Below are positions 22,168 to 36,100 of a DNA stretch of 64,000 bases, piece by piece (positions within the stretch are counted from its first letter, which is position 1; every line of letters starts with the position of its first letter). A program made the translations under genes and the position numbers. The notes beneath the pieces were generated by a model, which saw only the letters and a program-made list of their open reading frames with translations, was not told the DNA's origin and did no database searches. Origin of the DNA: Rheum nobile. Taxonomy: Eukaryota; Streptophyta; Magnoliopsida; Caryophyllales; Polygonaceae. Location of the stretch: positions 7,812,001 through 7,876,000 of the forward strand of contig WOAB01000056.1 in assembly GCA_027886185.1 (NCBI GenBank), read 5' to 3'.

Positions 22168-25100
22168 CTATTTTTGGTAATTTTTTCGCCAATTTATGCT
22201 CATCCATATTGCGGAAGGATGATTTTGCCGTCGTAGCAAACTCGCAAGTGCGACTTGGATGTTTCCTTTTTTGCACTTAGCGACCCTTCCTTGGTCTCCC
22301 CTTCCTCGGCACATTCCCTTCCTTGGTCTCCCCTTCATCATCCCCCACGTCATCACAATCAGCCTGTGATACCTTCTCACCTTGTAATTCAGTCCCAGCC
22401 TCAACACCTCGCTCATCAACCTTGGTCCCTCCCTCCACAACATCTCCCTTTGGTTCTTCCATAACTCCTTCATCAACCTTGTTGAGTCCCTTCACATCTC
22501 TCTTTGGTTCCTCCACAACTCCGTCATCAACCTTGGTCCCTCCCTCCACATCATCTCCCTTTGCTACCTCCTCAACATCCACACCTCCGTCATCAATCTT
22601 GCTTCCTCCCTCTACAACATCTTCCTTTGGTTCCTCCACAATTCTGTCATCAACCTTGTTGAGTCCTTCCACAACTCCATCATCCACACCCTTATCAGAC
22701 ACTGCTTTTGTTGCTACCTCATCTTGTGTCGCCACCACATTCCCATCATACACCACCTGAAGTGGTGTTGCCTCATTAACCAACTCCTCATTTGCCTCAT
22801 TTACCCCCTCCTTAGTTGTTAGCCCCCGTAGTATTGTAGCCGTCCGGATAAGAACTGACAGTGAATCTGTTGCATTCCCTTGAACTTCTTGCTCATTTAC
22901 CATTGCAACATCTTCACTCGTCTCTTCCTGACAACCTACATTATCTGCAACATAAGCATATGGGGGTGATCCAACCTTCTTCATCTCCCATTATCCACCA
23001 GTTAACACAATTGCACCATCATCTTACTCTCCATCCATTGTCTCCTGAAACGATGATATATGGTATGAAATAAGCAAATATTTTTTGAAATGTGCACAAA
23101 TGGACTGAAATGTGCATATATGGACTGAACTGTGCATATATAAACTGAAAAAGTTGGGCATACCTCATCAGACTCTCCCTGTTTGAACTCATTCCCTTCA
23201 GACTCATTCTCTTCGTCATCTTCAGACTCTGACTTTTCCTCTTCTTCATCTTCATGCTCTGACTCATCACTCTGCTCTGTTGACTTCACCTCCCTCATGC
23301 TCTTCTGGTGTTGTGTAATGTTGGGTTTATCATCACTTTTAACCTCCCTAGACTCTGGCTCCTGGTGTTTTCTAATGTCTTCATCACTTTCATCACTGAA
23401 TGAAGAGGCCACTATTCTACGTGCTTTGCCTCTTATGAACTTCTTTAACTCAAAGACTTCCTCCCTAAACAGATCATGCTTTTCATTCAGAGTATGCATC
23501 GTTTCAAGCAATTCATTCAAACAACACATCAATTGCCTTTGGTCCAAACCCTCAATGTTTCCAGCTTGCCCTCCCTTACCAACTCCCTTGTCCTTTTTAC
23601 CAGCCTTTTTTTTTTTCCCTTTTTGGCTTCAGTTCCTTAACAATCCGATCCAAGGATTTGTGTCCTTTCTCCTCCGGGAAGTAACAACTTTCTCTCAAGT
23701 CCTCTCCGTCCTCCTCAACAAGGATCTGTTTAGTAGCGAAAGTCCCCTCTAGGGCATCAGAAATCGAATCCAAGCTTGGCCTACTCGTTGTAAGCCACCT
23801 CACACCTCAAGGCTACACAACTTTATTCAGCTTTTGGGCAAACGTTCTGCCAATATGGGGCACTGCCTCATACAACCATATCTGAAACAAACAGAATTGG
23901 AATTAAACCACAATTATGACCAGAGGCATTAACCTTTCTCATTTTTACATATTCAACTACTAACACATTACCTGAAACACCATCGAAAAACCCCTTATGG
24001 TATATCCTGCTCTGGCATTGTCTGAACGTGCAAGTGCAGCCTTAACTGACTCCATTCTTATGTCCAAAGCAGAAGCCAGACTTTGATGGAGGTCAAATTA
24101 TGCACTCCTACCCCATGGAAAATTATTGAAACGATCCAAGTCTTGGGTCAATTTCACATGTAGGGGTTTGACCTTCCTCTTCTTATCACCCCCCAGTACA
24201 ACACCCTCAAGAATTAACAACAAGGCCATCTTCAGCTTGAATACATTTTCCTCCCGATACGATAAGAACTTGGTTAAAAGGTTAGCAATGGTAATATTCC
24301 TCACACCAAAAAAATCGAAGACTACCTTCTTATCCTCCACAGTGTCCTCCTCATCGGACATCCCACAATTCAGTCATGTTATTAGCCTAAACTCCTCTAT
24401 TGAAAACCTACATGGTTGTCCACCAAGATCATACAATGTCTCAAACTGTTTTTTTGTGTCCAGTTGCCTAAACAATACATGGTGAATCAGTTGTGCAGAC
24501 AGTTTCAAGTTTTTCATAATTTTATAATTGGGCCAAAGGGGCCCTGTAGAACTGTCTGCCAGTCTGTTCGAGTTAGGGTGTTCTCAATATAATTCAGATA
24601 TTGAAGCCTTGAGTTCTGATTTATCCGACCATAAAACAACTCCTCAGAATGCCACTTGTACATTATATGTAAAGAATGACATTCAAAAATACATGACATG
24701 TAAGAATGACTTTCATATTCACATAAAAGAAAGAAAGGCACCATCTTACTTTGTCAGGTAAAGATATATGTTTTTCAGGATAAAAAATATTTTGTTAGAC
24801 TACATTTTGGTTTGTCAGGCCAAATGAAAGTTGTTCAGGACAAGTCTTTACCCTAGACTATAACTTATAATTTTGTATCAACATGAATCAGGCTACTATG
24901 ACATTCTAACATTCTAACGACACAACAAATACATGACATTCATATTCACATAAACCCGAAAACTTACTTTGTCGGTAAGATATTCGTTTTGTCAGAATAC
25001 ATTTTGGTTTGTCAGGCCATATGGATGTCAAGAGTTTATGCTACTATGACTTTTCCATACCTTTCCATGCTCTGTTTTTTACAGAGTAAATCATGTTCTG

Positions 25101-25545
25101 TTTTTTACATAATTTTAGCATGCAGTTTATCCAGACCCTAAACCTAGCATGCATCATAAATTTCAGACAAAATCCAGACCCTAAACCTAGCATGCATCAC
25201 AAATTTCAGACAAAATATTGCTTTTTTCAAGTAAGTCAAGAGTTAGAGAAGACAACTAATCCCGCCAACCGACTTCGATGGCTCCTTCCTCGACCTCTTG
25301 GCTTTTGGTTCTTCAGCCTCCGAGATTCTCGGTTTCTTCTTCTGTAGCGAAACGACTGGACTCGGTGATTGTTCTTCCTCCGACGAGTTGTAGGCTCTCT
25401 TCATTCGACCACTCGCCACAATAGCCGCCTTCGCATTCGCCGGATGTTCTTCGCTTTCCTCAACCCTCTTTCTCCTCGCAAGTGTAGAAGCCTTCGCCTT
25501 CTCGACTCTGGATTTTGCAGACTGTAAACCTCTTGTCTTCACCAT
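22168..25545 (-). pseudogene. DUF1985-type transposon gene (the class often linked to Ulp1-like proteases), decayed
   Basis: Minus-strand gene in pieces. 25243-25545 is a basic N-terminal exon (MVKTRGLQSAKSRVEKAKAS, K/R/E-rich, nuclear-like). 24540-24098 is the DUF1985 domain: KNLKLSAQLIHHVLFRQLDT, CRFSIEEFRLIT, then LNCG, LKMALLLILEGVVLGG and DLDRFNNFPWGRS. An in-frame TGA at 24374-24376 falls between IT and LNCG, where family members usually have Gly. Next come 23597-23803 and 23002-23547 (LLETMHTLNEKHDLFREEV coiled region and an acidic tail), then 22277-22984, an acidic region with a repeated VVEGGTKVDDGVVEEPK-like unit and an AT-hook-like KGRPRKGR end. The Ulp1-like protease domain often fused to DUF1985 is not seen; hAT sequence follows instead. 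Family assignment is from the DUF1985 segment; the exon joins are not resolved. Confidence 0.7.
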
Positions 25546-25997
25546 TCTCGATCTGGGGATTTAGTAAGGGCTTCAGAAATGGCTTCACAAAGGGCTTCGC
25601 CTTCTCGACTTTGGGGATTTAGGATTTGGTTTCACGAATACTTGATTCGGGGATGAAAGGAAAAAGCGAGATTAATTAGGTTCTTGAGAGTCGAAAAGCT
25701 TTTGGGGAAGAAACGGATGAAAATGATGAACTACTACCGGTTGAACAGGTACTTGATTACGCAACTGATACAACAGTTTAAAATTTACTGTTTCTTTAAA
25801 CATTTTCAAAACACTTATGTTTTATGAAAAAGTTTTATTCATAATTCATTTTACCTTTTTAGTTTTGAAAAGTTTTGTAGTTTTTTTATACTTTTTGATA
25901 TTTTTTAAAATCTGATATTTTTGCAAAGAGCTATCAAAAAGTTTGTATTTTTTGCAATTCCGATTAATGATAAAAAATAGCACTTGTTGTACTTGAC
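25546..25997. other. Spacer with no gene
   Basis: AT-rich sequence upstream (minus sense) of the DUF1985 gene; I see no ORF or element end. Confidence 0.4.
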
Positions 25998-26555
25998 ATT
26001 GACCATACTAATAATTGACCCTAAAAAATCCTTAACGAATTTGAGACAAAACTAACAAAACATGAACTAATTAACAATAATTCGGTAGTGTATTTGGAGC
26101 CAAAGAAATAAATTAATCTTTCAGCAATCTCCTAATGACATCATTTAAAGACATGGAAGGATACTTCTTCACCAAGGGAAAAAAATATTAAATGGATTAG
26201 ACCACAACCAAATTTCTATAAAATTAATTTTGATGGATTCAGAAATAACAGTAAACTAAAAATGCAACCTTTGGATTCAGAACATTGACCATACTTCATA
26301 ATCGACCCTCGAAAATCCTTAACGAACTTGAGAAATTAACAAAACCTGAACTAGCCAAAGAAATAAAATAATCTTTCAACAATCTCCTAATGGCATCATT
26401 AAAGACATGAAAGGATACTTCTTCACTAAGGAAAAAAAATATTAAATCGATTACACCACAACCAAATTTCTATAAAACTAATTTTGATGAATCTAGAAAT
26501 AACAGTAAAAATGCAAACTTGGGAGTATTGAAAATAGCCAATGGAGTATTGAAAA
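25998..26555 (+). pseudogene. LINE RNase H fragment, left part (interrupted by a Helitron)
   Basis: Contains two diverged copies, about 286 bp apart, of a stretch encoding PNFYKINFDGFRNNS-like text, the start of a plant LINE RNase H domain (compare HWIKLNFDGSKKG in the LINE at 52.4 kb). The second copy continues NANLGVLKIANGVLK up to 26555, where the Helitron begins. The reading frame resumes at 32687. Confidence 0.7.
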
Positions 26556-28865
26556 TCTACTATATAATAACTAAAGCAGTATCTCGGCTGTACAACACGC
26601 GCCCCAAGACTGCACCCGCTTTTTTCGGTGTCACGTGTCACAATGGTATTATTTTTGACACGTGTCACCAAATTGTTAATTCGATTCTTCTGTACTGAAA
26701 GAAGTTTTTGGTATTGTTTTATTTAGGCGGATTTGGCAGCAGATTTTTGCTAATTAAATATTGAAAATCTTTCTAAAAAATATATAAATATTTTCTTACC
26801 TAAAATGTTGTTTCTTTGGTAGAAAAATGGTACGTTATCTTAAGAAATAAAATCGATTACCTAATTTTTTGTATACAATCAAATCACTATGCTATGCATG
26901 CATAATTGCCCAGAAAACAAAACATATAAAACTTATGCTGACACCTATTAAACCCGGCATTTTACCTGCAAAAACCATAAACTCTAAACAACATATAACA
27001 CAATGCTCAAAAACTGACATCGGAGCACATTAAAACCTGTAATAGTAAACCGCAAAAACAAACAAAGCACCTTAAAAACTGACAATAATACATATTTCAG
27101 CCCCAACTAATCAAACATTATGATGTATGCAAATACAAATTATACAAATGCAGTCTGAACACAGTATTGTGGTGCCTGTAAAAACCTGTCCAAAAATAAA
27201 CACATGGAATATTTTTAGGGCATAAAGATGATCTGCATAATATTAGACATAATATTACAAACTAAAAAACTACACAATCAGTGGCACAATATCACATGAT
27301 ATCATAGAATATATATGTTCGAATATAATGCACCAAAAATCTATATTTCCAAAAATTGAAAATGAACTTGGTAATAAAATCATACCCAAAATATTACAGA
27401 ATTAAAAAGATGTTCAAAATAAAAAGCAGAATATCACATACAATATATGGTTGAATTAATGGCAATAAAAAGCAGAATATCACATACAATATATGGTTCA
27501 ATCTTCAATGACCCGGTCTGTGTGGTTATATATTTTCAGCCTCTCAGTCAATTTCAATACATGCAACTAGACAATTCAATACAAACAAGAGACCGTGTTG
27601 AGCTATTTACAAGGTAATTCTGCAAACTTTATGGTTTATCTTCCATTAATTTGCAAAAAATACAGTCTTTCATATAACAATTTAACCCAAAAATTTAGGT
27701 CTTTCATCCTTTTAGAACTTGGCAATGCAATATGTATTCTATAAACGACTTTGTTTGTACATGCTCTCATCCTTTCATCCTCTCAGGAAATTACAGTACA
27801 TACAACAACAGCCTCTCATAATTTCATCCTCTCAGGTAATATCATCAAGACATTGTTTAAGCTTTTTAAAAATATTGCAACAGTTTATTGCTGCACAAAG
27901 TTTCATCGTAAAACTAGGAATTATGTCTTAATTTGCTTCGTCCTCTAATAAACAATTTCTTGCTGCACAATATACTATTTTTACAACTAATAAATTTTAT
28001 GTTCTCTTGTATGATTTAGTTTACAACTGAAGCATTTACTTATAACTAAATAAATTCGGTTTTTTTTATATTAATTAGTTGTAAATCATGTGCACTTCTA
28101 AGTTCTAAGTTATTTTCTATTATTTAATTCTAAGCTAATGAAAGTAATTATTATAGATCAACTACTTACACTACTATGCAAATATAAATCTTTGTATAGT
28201 GAACATACCTTTACATCTCTTTCAAGTTTATGTTTATCCTTCAAATTTGTTCAATGAGGCCATTATGAGGTCCAGGATGGATTACTGTGACAAGAATACA
28301 CAAGTTAGATCCATATTATATATTTAAAGTAATTTAAGATATGTTGACGTAATATTTCAAGAGTGAGAACCATGACCTGAATATATAGGTTGAACATAGT
28401 AAACATGTAATTATGGCTATTTGATTTCCTCATATCAGAACCAGCTACCTTGGATGCTATAATGTTAAACCTATTATGAAAAAAGCTTTAAAGTCAGTAA
28501 TTTAAATATAAGTGAATGAATAAATAAATATAAGCTAAGTAAAAAAGTCAGAAGGCCTACCTTTTAGAATATTATCGAACTAAACTTCACATTTTAGAAA
28601 TCTGATTTCCTGTTATATCTTTATACCTATGATGGAAAAAGTTTGAGGATTAGTAATTAGAGTATTATTTAAAACAAATAATATAAACTATTTTGCTAGA
28701 ATGATTACCTTGTAGAATATGAGCATTTTGTACTTGATATTCCCAATGTACTCCTAAATTTTGTTAATAGGGCCAGCTCGTGCTCACATGCAATCAAATA
28801 GAGGAAATAAGTTACAAAGATGAATATTGTATTGTAGGACTTACAAATATTTACGATTTAAGATT

Positions 28866-29165
28866 TAGATGTAGGGTTTAGAGGTGAGGATTTAGGGTTA
28901 GCATTATTGTTAGGGTTTAGGGTTAGGGTTTTGGGTTTAGGGTTAGGGTTAGGTATTGAGGAGTAGGATTTAGGTTTAGGACTAGAGTTTAGAGTTAGGG
29001 TTTAGGGTTAGGGTTTAAGGTTAGGGATTATGGTATTGAGGACTGGGATTTAGGTTTAGGGCCATAGTCTAGAGTTAGGGTTTCAAGTTAGGGTTTAAGG
29101 TTGGGGTTTGGGGGTTAGAAATTAGGGTTGGGGTTTACGGATTGAGATTTGGGATTTAGTGTAAA
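28866..29165 (+). repeat. Telomere-like TTTAGGG/TTAGGG degenerate array
   Basis: Irregular runs of GGTTTAGGGTTAGGG-like units with interruptions such as GGTATTGAGGA and GGGATTTAGG. At least 15 GGTTTAG or GGTTAGG words are present. This is interstitial sequence inside the Helitron, not a chromosome end, because coding genes lie on both sides. Confidence 0.8.
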
Positions 29166-29858
29166 AAATCAAATGAAGGATCTCTAGAGACAGAGATAGA
29201 GAACAAGCTTACATTTATCGACTTTGAAGCTCACAATAACATTCTTTGCTTCCATCTCTTGACCAACCTTCACATCTTCTCATATGAAATAAATTATTTA
29301 ATTATTTTCATACAGTAATGAAGTTGCTTTGACCGATATTCAAAAGACTCATTTCATCCTTCAATTCAAGTATCACAGGCAACAATATTGCATACTATGA
29401 AATGACAGAATAACTGTGTTACAGGATCACGATCTCCAACACTCTACAAAAAACAAGTTACTCACCAATCTAGAGCCTCTTTAACTGTTAAATCTCTACC
29501 CAAGTTATTGTCACCTAGAGAGGGCAAGAGCTTTAATAACTAGGCATGAGACTTGCTATAAACCTGTTAACCTTTGACCTAATTCCTATAGAATAGACCC
29601 ACATAATTTATGAACATGTTTTATGATTAGTGATTACTGATTAATTGTCTCATCATTTTGTAACCATATTACCATATCCAGTAAACATCAAATCAACTAG
29701 CAACCAGTATCATTATCTCCAGATAAATTCTATACAAATTATTCACAAGAAATACATAACATAAAATTTGTTTATAGATTCACCAACGAACACTCACAAT
29801 TGCCTTCTTTTGAAACCCTAAACAACCCAACACTCATAATTGCCTTCATACAGTAATG

Positions 29859-30008
<150 letters not shown>

Positions 30009-30734
30009 CTAGCTAAATAGAATTCTCCATGGATGTGAAACCCCTCGGTGGTGGATCTGATGAAGACCAAGGAAAGAGAAAGTGTTGGCCTGAATATAGA
30101 GAGATAGAGAAATAGAAACGGCGAAGTCCGAAGCTGTAAATAGAAATCTCCATGGATCTGTATTGTTGAAAAGGAAAGATATTTTAAAGCTTCAAGCGTC
30201 ACAGAAAAGGAGAGAGAGAAGTATGAAGTGATAGGGTTTACGCATTTATAGAAGTGATAGATGTATTTGGAACCTTCAAGTTCTTTTGTACTTGGGCCTA
30301 TAAATCCATTTAATTTGACCAACGTCATTAATATTAATAAACATGTAATGGGCCAAGAAGCCCATTACATGTTTATTTTTGGGCTTAAAAGTATTCAACA
30401 TTAAATTAAGGCCATTAAAAGTTAGTACAGATATGTCAAAAACTTTAAAAAATACTAATTTGGGTTGCAACTAAAAATTTGTGAATTTTGTAATTGGGTC
30501 TATAAGCCCAATAACAAATGGGCCAATAAGCCGAATAATACTATAGGCTACGGAAACATCATTTTTTTTTTCACAAAGCAAATTTTCAATCAAGTCATGG
30601 CAAGAACAGAAGTCAGACTTAATCCAAAAACATTCAACGAAAGAAAAGATCTAACCAAACATTCTAAATTTAATCAAGCAATTTTTTTTCATTTATAAAC
30701 TATAAAGTCAATGAAACATAAGAAAATGATTCAT

Positions 30735-31000
30735 ACAAAAAAGTGAAATATTACTTAATCAGTAATTAAAATCGAAATATTTACAGAGAAAGTACAAAAA
30801 AATAAAAGAAACTTACATTTTTTCGGCCATTGACGAAGGTAGGAAGAGCTATGAAGGTTTATTCTTGAAAGTGGGCTCACGACAACGTTCAGATTCAGAC
30901 ATGTACAAAAAAGTGAAATATTTCAATTTAATCAGTCATTAAAATAGGAATATTAACAGAGAAAGCAAAAAAAATTAGAGGAACTTACATTTTTTCGGCA
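30735..31000. repeat. Diverged direct duplication of about 95 bp
   Basis: The stretches about 30738-30832 and 30906-31000 share AAAAAAGTGAAATATT, AATCAGT(A/C)ATTAAAAT, ACAGAGAAAG and AACTTACATTTTTTCGGC in the same order. Both lie in the Helitron cargo. An exon-like AG/GT context is present but no protein is recognisable. Confidence 0.7.
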
Positions 31001-32686
31001 AGGATGAGCTCTCGAACACCGGATCTGGTTCGTGACATAAGCTCCCTTTTGTTAAGAAGGTCCAGATCACCGATTTTTCCTTTGCATGTTTCAGAAAAAC
31101 AAAATCTGCAGATTCAGCAACACTAATAGAAAGGAGAATCACTCTTTTTTCCAAAGATGAAGATAAATAGAGAATGAATACCAATAGAATTACAAAGAAA
31201 AGAGAAGTATGACCTTTAGCTAACCTTCAAACAACAGATTCAACAACATCAACGACGGAGTACGAATTGGGACCAAATTCGGCTCCGCGGATTTCTAGGG
31301 TTGAAGAAACAGAACAACACCAAAATCGGAGTAGAGACGGTGAAGAGGAAGACCAGCCAAAGACTTCGAGTGAACGTCGACCGAACTGGAAAAGTGAATC
31401 CGAGAGGGGCTACCGTGTGTGATTTGAAAGAGAATGGAGGGCGTCGGTTGAATGTCGCTGTTTATGTGATTTGAAAGAGAGAGAAAAATTGTGGCCACGG
31501 GATAAGCGAGGGAGAGACGAGAGGGGCTACCGTGTGTGCAGGTGAACTAATTGCCAACCAAAACGGATCTCAGAAGGCTAGGGTTTGTACTCAATCGACG
31601 GTCCAGCAATGATTGTAATTCTTCATCCACGGTTATGATGGAGCCATAAAGCATGTACTATATTTTTGTAAGAGTTTTGAGTTGATTATTAATGTATTAT
31701 AATAAAAATGAAATTATGACTAGCGACTAGCGTAACGTAGATATTAGCATTTCTTTCATAAGGGAAGATTTTTTTTATAATATTTGGTATTGTATTAAAA
31801 GAGAGAAAATCAAATGAAATAGATTTGTCAAAATAAATTTTGATGTTTTTAAACAATTCAAGGGCAATGAATGTAAAAGTGAATCCGAACTCTCTAGACA
31901 TTTATCTGGGTCAATTTTTAAACCCGTTCGATTTATTTAAACGTGGGCCTTATAGTTGATTTAGTATTTTACTTTTACATTGCAGGTTGAATAAAACCTT
32001 ATGTAGTGTTTGGGCCAAATAAAGCTGTAAATTTTATAAGGCCAATAAGTGATTGGGCCTATATACATGTTAAAAGCCTAGTATAAATTGTAAAAATTGC
32101 TTATAAATAAACATATATGAAATTAATGAACCCGGTCTATTGTACAAATATATTGGGCCGAAGTTATGATTTGTTTAGGGTCGTTGGGCCTAGCCCATTA
32201 AATTTTATCAGACTTACTAAACCGTGATAAAAGTTGATCATAACATTATTAAAGTTATTACATTAAAAGATCATAAAATTACTAAATACCAAAAATAACA
32301 TGTTCATAAAATGACTTTTTTATTATGTTTCATGTATTTTGGAGACTTTTATATTAGCATGTCATTTTCATGTATTAGAGTTAAATGACTTTTTTATTAT
32401 GTTTTATCGTTTTACAAGTATTGATGTAAAATAGTGTGACTATGCCTGTTTGTAAGACTACTTAACCAATTTTTATGATTAATAAAGTTATAGAGAGTTA
32501 CGTCTCTCTTTATATAATATAATTTTTTTTATTTTTAATTTGTTTAGTCAATTTGTCATTTTAAATTTAAATAACTAATCAAATATATATTGAAACAATG
32601 ATTATTCGATAATAAAATTATACGATTTTTACAAATGTAAAATAAAATAAAAAAATCCCGTACAAGACACGGATATTATACTAGTT

Positions 32687-32880
32687 GAAATTAAAAGAGA
32701 TAATCTTTGTCTTATTAACTCAATCACATCTTCAAATACATGAAAATCTCATGATGACAAAATTGCTTGGTCTTAGGCTGGTCCTCAAACCGTTGTTGAG
32801 ACCTTCCTAATCTTTATCTTATCAAAAGAAAGTGATAATAACATTTGAAAATAATATTTCACAGGCAAACTCTTTTCTTT
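32687..32880 (+). pseudogene. LINE RNase H fragment, right part
   Basis: Continues the frame from 26555 with IEIKRDNLCLINSI, matching IIEGDNLVVINSI in the LINE at 52.6 kb. It then decays through stops. It lies in the 3' flank of the PP2A subunit gene, whose stop codon is at 33135. Confidence 0.7.
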
Positions 32881-33134
32881 CTATTTCATGTCATATAGTC
32901 CGAAAATTTAAAAATACAAAGACATAATACTTGAAAGTAGAAGCAACATATGGCGTTATCTAGATATTACAGGCAGACAAAACACGATACTCACAAATAA
33001 ACAACACTACTGACTCACGACTCACGAGGCACCACCTGTTAGAAACAAAAGAACAAAAACACATCTGAAGAGCCTGGTTGGCTAAGAAACTCATGGCAGG
33101 ATTATAGCAACGTCCACAAACATGTTAGAACTGT

Positions 33135-36100
33135 CTAGCTTGACATCATTACGTGGTCAATTGACTGAAGAGCCTGGTTGGCAAAATAACGGACATCAAC
33201 ATCGGGATCCTCATTCAACTCAACCAAGCAGGGGCGGATCGTTTTCTCCACAACCTGTGCATTGTCACAGCAAACAACATATAGCAGGCAACACAGCGAA
33301 AATATGCATAAAACAATGCCACCACTGATTTGCTGCTCTGAGAACTTAAAAAGATATTACTTACAGATTGATCAACGATTGGAGCAAGAGACTGTAAAAC
33401 CTTTGCCACATTAAACTTGATGTTTGGGACTCTGCAAATTAGTACATTTAAGCAATCAATCTCAGAATATAATGAAAAATTATTTCCTGAACCAAATAGC
33501 CAGGAGAACAAGCTATACCTGTCCTTAGATGCATTAGTAACCACCGGAAGCAGATTTGAACATGTAATTTCTGAGCCCAAGACAGGTGCAAGAAGAGATA
33601 TTGCATGTAAAACTGTCATCCGATACAGATAATGTGGATTGTTCATCATCTCCAAAACCTGACAATGTGGTACAAGTCATAATAACAATTAAAAGCGCAC
33701 GAGTAACGCGGAGTTCAAGAGAATAATAAAAGGAACAATTATCCCCAGTTTTTCGGGTCTAAACCACAACAATTTTGTCGTAACAAAGAAGAAAACAGAA
33801 CCAATAAAGTTCATGGAGCTGCAATATTAAACATGGTAATCGAACCAGCAATCACTTCATGAAGCAGTCTAAATAATGTCTTCAGCAGATAAAATGAAGT
33901 ACTTTCATAATATAAGGAATAACCTGAAAAAGTACCAAGAAGAAGGGGAAAAATACAAAAACAAACCTGAGGTACTATGTGCTGCATGGCCCACTCTGGA
34001 CCAAATTCCTCTGCAAGCCGTTTCAAGTTATTGGCAGCAGCATCACGGATAGAGTAAACCTACATTATAAATTGTTTAGTATTCAAATAGAGATTTACAA
34101 GTATCAGAAGAGGTTAAAATACAAATCAGAGTATCATGTACGGTGAGCAAGATGAAGAAAGAAGAATCTAAGGATCTGACTAACTTGTTAACCCAAGAAC
34201 GCAAGGTTGGAAGATGCTCTTCCATCAACAAGAGAACTGTAATAAAAAAAACTTCCTAATCACAAAGGGCGACATATACCTTATCCTGCAACCATTGCAT
34301 ACAAAGCGCACCAAGCTTGTCATCGAAGAACCCAACTCCTAGCTGGCTAGCCAACAATGGTATGTACTCGATTATTGCAAGCCGAACTCTCCAGTGTCTA
34401 TCCTCAGCAAGCTCAACAATAGCTGGCAATAGAGACTGAGAAAGCAAATCGATTCCAATAACCTGCAAAAAAAATAATTCAGAACCATGTCACATATGTG
34501 ATATGCCAAGTAGAACAAATACAAGTATGTTTATCTCCACTTAAATTCAACAGGGATAAAGAATAAACATTTGTTGTCACTACAAAAAAGGTAGAGAGAA
34601 GATCGAAAGCAGCTAACTAGCAGCATTTTAAAGAAAGGAAAGAAAGCTATGCTAATACCTAGTTTAGCTAAAGAACATAAAAACACTTCTTTTTTGCTGT
34701 AGTTATTGTTAGTCAAGAATGGGAAAGAAACTACATGTATCAATTTTTTTGTTTAGTTTTGCTGTATATGCTTGAAACTATTAAATACGAATAAACTTGC
34801 AAAATCTTTCTTTCAAGTACACCAGTAAAAAGACAAGAAGCTCAAAATCATTCTTAAAACAATTCCTGTTATTAGGGAATTACATGCACTCTAACAACTA
34901 GCAGATTTAGCAATATATAAAACTGAACCAACAAACAAACTGGCATGAAACATTTCTCGTTGTCTATACCAAAATGGAATTGTCAATTGTTTAGTATCCT
35001 AGATCCAACAGGAGGGAGATGATATGTTACGATAGAAAAAGCAATACTATCCTGCTGGATAAATGGAGACAGGAAAAGCAGTACTATCTTGTTGTATATT
35101 TGTTAAAAAATGACCTTTCAACACAGTTATGTTCATCGCGTATAAATTTTAGATATGATTTCACATAGGATTACGATAATTAATTAATTACTAACTTATC
35201 ATCCAACGTGTAAAATGAAGCTTCTTCATAGACAAATCTGTTTCACTTGATCAAATTTGCTGATGATATTTTACGATAATTAAAGAGTTACTAAGTTACT
35301 GACTTATCATTCAACACGTAAAAATGGAAGCTTTCTTCAAAGACGTACCTGATTCACTTGATCAAGTTTGCTGATAATATTTAGACGTACATCAGGAAAT
35401 TCATCCTTCAGTAGAGAAAGAAAAATTGGTAGGAGTTGTTCAATAGTCGCATCCTGCATATAAAAGCACGCTTACTACAAAACAATGTGTATGACATGAC
35501 ACAATATTTATTTAGAAAAAGCTTACACTTTAATAGTCAAACAATCAGTGTACAATGACAGGACCACAGCAGCATTACTTTATATAGTAGAAGTGGATGA
35601 TGTTGACTACTAAAGAATAAGATTCAACTACTGGACCACAGCAACATTACATCAAATAATAAAAACTGATCATGCTGACTGCTAAACAAGAAGAAGAAAT
35701 GTGAAACATTCTTACTAATCCTAAACTCTCATGAATTAAGACTTATGACTTTATGAGAGACAGCTTGCATCTTTTCCATTTATTTACTCATGAAATCCAA
35801 TCATTTCCAACAAGGCAACGAAGCATGCTCAATTTGCTTTAAATCTGGACTACAAATGATACCATTTAATAAATCAACTACTGTTGTTCCAGGTTCATGC
35901 TTATGCAATGCATACAGTCTGTCTAAACACTTCGGAGCGTTTAAAATTCTCCCTTTTTCTCACAAACATGTATTTACAAAGACAGCAGCAAGAGGTAATA
36001 CTGTCAGATGATTTTACCTTCCCCAAAACAGGAGCCATTCCCATTATGACTGATGCCAATGCAGAACGCACATGCTGAGAAGAATCAGATGACAGATCCT

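Noticed and set aside
22323..22760. Plus-strand Ser/Thr/Pro-rich ORF
   Set aside because: Complement of the acidic repeat region of the minus-strand DUF1985 gene, which has the coherent repeat in its own frame.
28866..29165. True chromosome end
   Set aside because: Array is short and degenerate, sits inside a Helitron and has genes on both sides.
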